Of a DNA stretch of 15,059 bases, positions 14,170 through 15,059 are shown in pieces. The stretch is from DATKEG01 sp035544515 (lineage in GTDB: Bacteria; Acidobacteriota; Vicinamibacteria; Fen-336). Position 1 is the first letter of the stretch. Each line of letters starts with the position of its first letter. The notes beneath the pieces were generated by a model. The model was not told the origin of the DNA and ran no database searches. It saw only the letters and a program-made list of their open reading frames with translations. A program made the position numbers and the translations under genes. The DNA lies in NCBI GenBank assembly GCA_035544515.1, contig DATKEG010000160.1:1-15059 (forward strand). Direction: 5' to 3'.

Positions 14170-14183
14170 CGTGAGTGTCGCCG

Positions 14184-14199
14184 TGTGACCGTCGTCACG
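14184..14199 (+). promoter_or_regulatory. CRP/FNR-type box (TGTGA-N6-TCACG)
   Basis: The 16-base site matches the CRP consensus TGTGA-N6-TCACA in nine of ten defined positions. It is centred at 14191.5. With the -10 box at 14240-14245 and a start near 14251-14253 the centre is about 60-61 bases upstream, the classical class I activation distance. No CRP or FNR gene is in the window. Confidence 0.45.
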
Positions 14200-14239
14200 G
14201 CCCCGCGGGCGCGGCCGAGCGAGGGGCGGTGGGTGGCGT

Positions 14240-14245
14240 TATAGT
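14240..14245 (+). promoter_or_regulatory. -10 box (TATAGT) of the GYF_2-like gene
   Basis: TATAGT matches five of six consensus bases. The expected start is 14251-14253, with a leader of about 27 bases. No -35 box is found 16-18 bases upstream, which fits an activator-dependent promoter. Confidence 0.5.
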
Positions 14246-14260
14246 CATCGGCGCTCGGGA

Positions 14261-14272
14261 CTTCCGCGGAAG
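14261..14272. repeat. Perfect 12-bp palindrome overlapping the ribosome-binding region
   Basis: CTTCCGCGGAAG is a perfect palindrome lying just downstream of the predicted transcript start. Its last five bases, GGAAG, form the ribosome-binding site six bases before the ATG at 14279. In RNA a four-pair stem with a CGCG loop would hide that site; in DNA it could be an operator. Confidence 0.35.
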
Positions 14273-14278
14273 ACCGAC

Positions 14279-15059
14279 ATGGCGCAGAAATACAAGCTAC
14301 GGTTCGCCGACGGCACCACCCTCGCGCTGGACAGGGATGGCCTGCGCACGTGGGTGGGCAAGGGCATGGTGGACGCGCAGACGACCGTCCAGGCGCCCGG
14401 CGACAAGAAGTGGTATTCGCTGCAGGAGTTCCTGGCGCGCGAGAGCGGCGGGAACCAGGCGCGGGGGACGGGTGGCGGGCCGCCGGCGGAGCCCGCGTCG
14501 CTGAAGCTCGCGCCGATCGACGACGGGCCGGACCCGGACCAGGAGCTCTACGAAGGCGACGTCGAGGGCGAGGAGAGTCCTTTCGCCGTCGTGTGGTTGT
14601 GGGCGAAGCGGCTCGTGGTCGCGGGCGTGCTGCTCATCGCCCTGGGCACGGCGGCCGCACACTGGTCCGTGTGGCTCCCCTGGGTCACCGAACACGGGGT
14701 GACGCTCTTCACCGCCATCGACCACCGAGTGCATCCCGAGCGCGCCCGGCCACCCGCGAGCGCCGAGGCCGAGCGCGAGCGCGAGCGGCAGGCTGCGCTG
14801 GAGGCCGCGGCCGCCCATATGCCGCAGCTCGACGCACCCACGATCGAGCGCGTCATGGCGAGCGGTGTCCTCGCGATCCTCGATCCGGCCGAGGTCTTCA
14901 GCCGCGCGCACGAGGCGATCCGGCGCGGGCTGCCCTCGCTCGACGCGGAGGCGGCGCTCGAAGCGCGCGCCCTGCGGGCGGCGCTGCAGGCCGCGCTGCC
15001 CGCGCCCGAGCGCGAGCGCCTGCGCGAGTACGACCGCACGCGCGCGCACCGCGCGACCC
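14279..15059 (+). CDS. Membrane protein with N-terminal GYF_2-like domain, 3' end outside window
   Basis: The frame is open from the ATG at 14279 to the window end (260 residues seen). Residues 4-52 (KYKLRFADGTTLALDRDGL ... KKWYSLQEFL) resemble the GYF_2/DUF4339 fold, which usually binds proline-rich peptides or acts as an adaptor in membrane proteins. A Gly/Pro-rich and acidic linker (55-100) leads to one hydrophobic segment (about 108-127), then an Arg/Glu/Ala-rich helix (160-180) and a helical domain that continues to the edge. The architecture suggests a cytoplasmic sensor or adaptor domain tied to the membrane, with the rest on the other side or along it. The ATG has GGAAG six bases upstream and a good -10 box. 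The GYF_2 call is by pattern only. Confidence 0.75.
   Translation, partial: MAQKYKLRFADGTTLALDRDGLRTWVGKGMVDAQTTVQAPGDKKWYSLQEFLARESGGNQARGTGGGPPAEPASLKLAPIDDGPDPDQELYEGDVEGEESPFAVVWLWAKRLVVAGVLLIALGTAAAHWSVWLPWVTEHGVTLFTAIDHRVHPERARPPASAEAERERERQAALEAAAAHMPQLDAPTIERVMASGVLAILDPAEVFSRAHEAIRRGLPSLDAEAALEARALRAALQAALPAPERERLREYDRTRAHRAT

Noticed and set aside
1..15059. CRISPR arrays, tRNA or rRNA genes, insertion sequences, phage genes
   Set aside because: No regularly spaced repeats, no cloverleaf-like or rRNA-like segments, no transposase, integrase or terminal repeats were found by reading; short tRNA-like structures could be missed without a covariance search.

Overview
The window is very GC-rich (about 70% by eye), densely coded bacterial chromosome with short intergenic gaps, frequent GTG starts and ATGA overlaps. 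I see no phage, insertion-sequence, CRISPR, tRNA or rRNA signature. The gene set fits an uncultivated high-GC soil or subsurface lineage such as Rokubacteria/Methylomirabilota or a deltaproteobacterial group. This assignment is an inference of low confidence, because no single gene is diagnostic. No gene-free stretch exceeds 300 bases.

Layout. (1) Bases 1-3770, minus strand: a tight catabolic-type operon of an exported amidohydrolase, an exported double-domain alpha/beta hydrolase and a zinc-free quinone oxidoreductase whose 3' end lies outside the window. Upstream of it, 3787-4075, is an 85-codon remnant of a MocR-type aminotransferase-fold regulator. (2) 4103-5200, plus strand: an extended SDR / fatty-acyl-reductase-like gene, convergent with a small TM/coiled-coil protein (5211-5591, minus). 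(3) 5724-6263, plus strand: a GlsB/YeaQ/YmgE-family membrane protein whose frame runs on antisense into the next gene. (4) 6011-7601, minus strand: a two-gene unit of a small membrane protein and a cardiolipin-synthase-type phospholipase D. (5) 7703-11713, minus strand: a TPR-bearing methyltransferase-like protein, then a compact trio (read from right to left) of SGNH hydrolase, stand-alone receiver and SRAP/YedK abasic-site sensor. (6) 11811-12386, plus strand: an exported small intradiol-dioxygenase-fold protein, convergent with a site-2 protease (12391-13095) and its partner of unknown function (13099-13632). (7) 13702-14169, plus strand: a DUF2231 membrane protein, then from 14279 a GYF_2-like, single-TM protein that runs off the window.

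Most of this is ordinary core or accessory metabolism, and I do not see a convincing new multi-gene system. The points most worth a second look are: the Asp in place of the nucleophilic Ser in the first domain of the double hydrolase; a probable CTG start of the phospholipase D gene; a near-consensus CRP/FNR-type box about 60 bp upstream of the predicted start of the GYF_2-like gene's transcript; a perfect hairpin holding both stop codons of two convergent genes; and several -10-like hexamers placed so that the transcripts would be leaderless.
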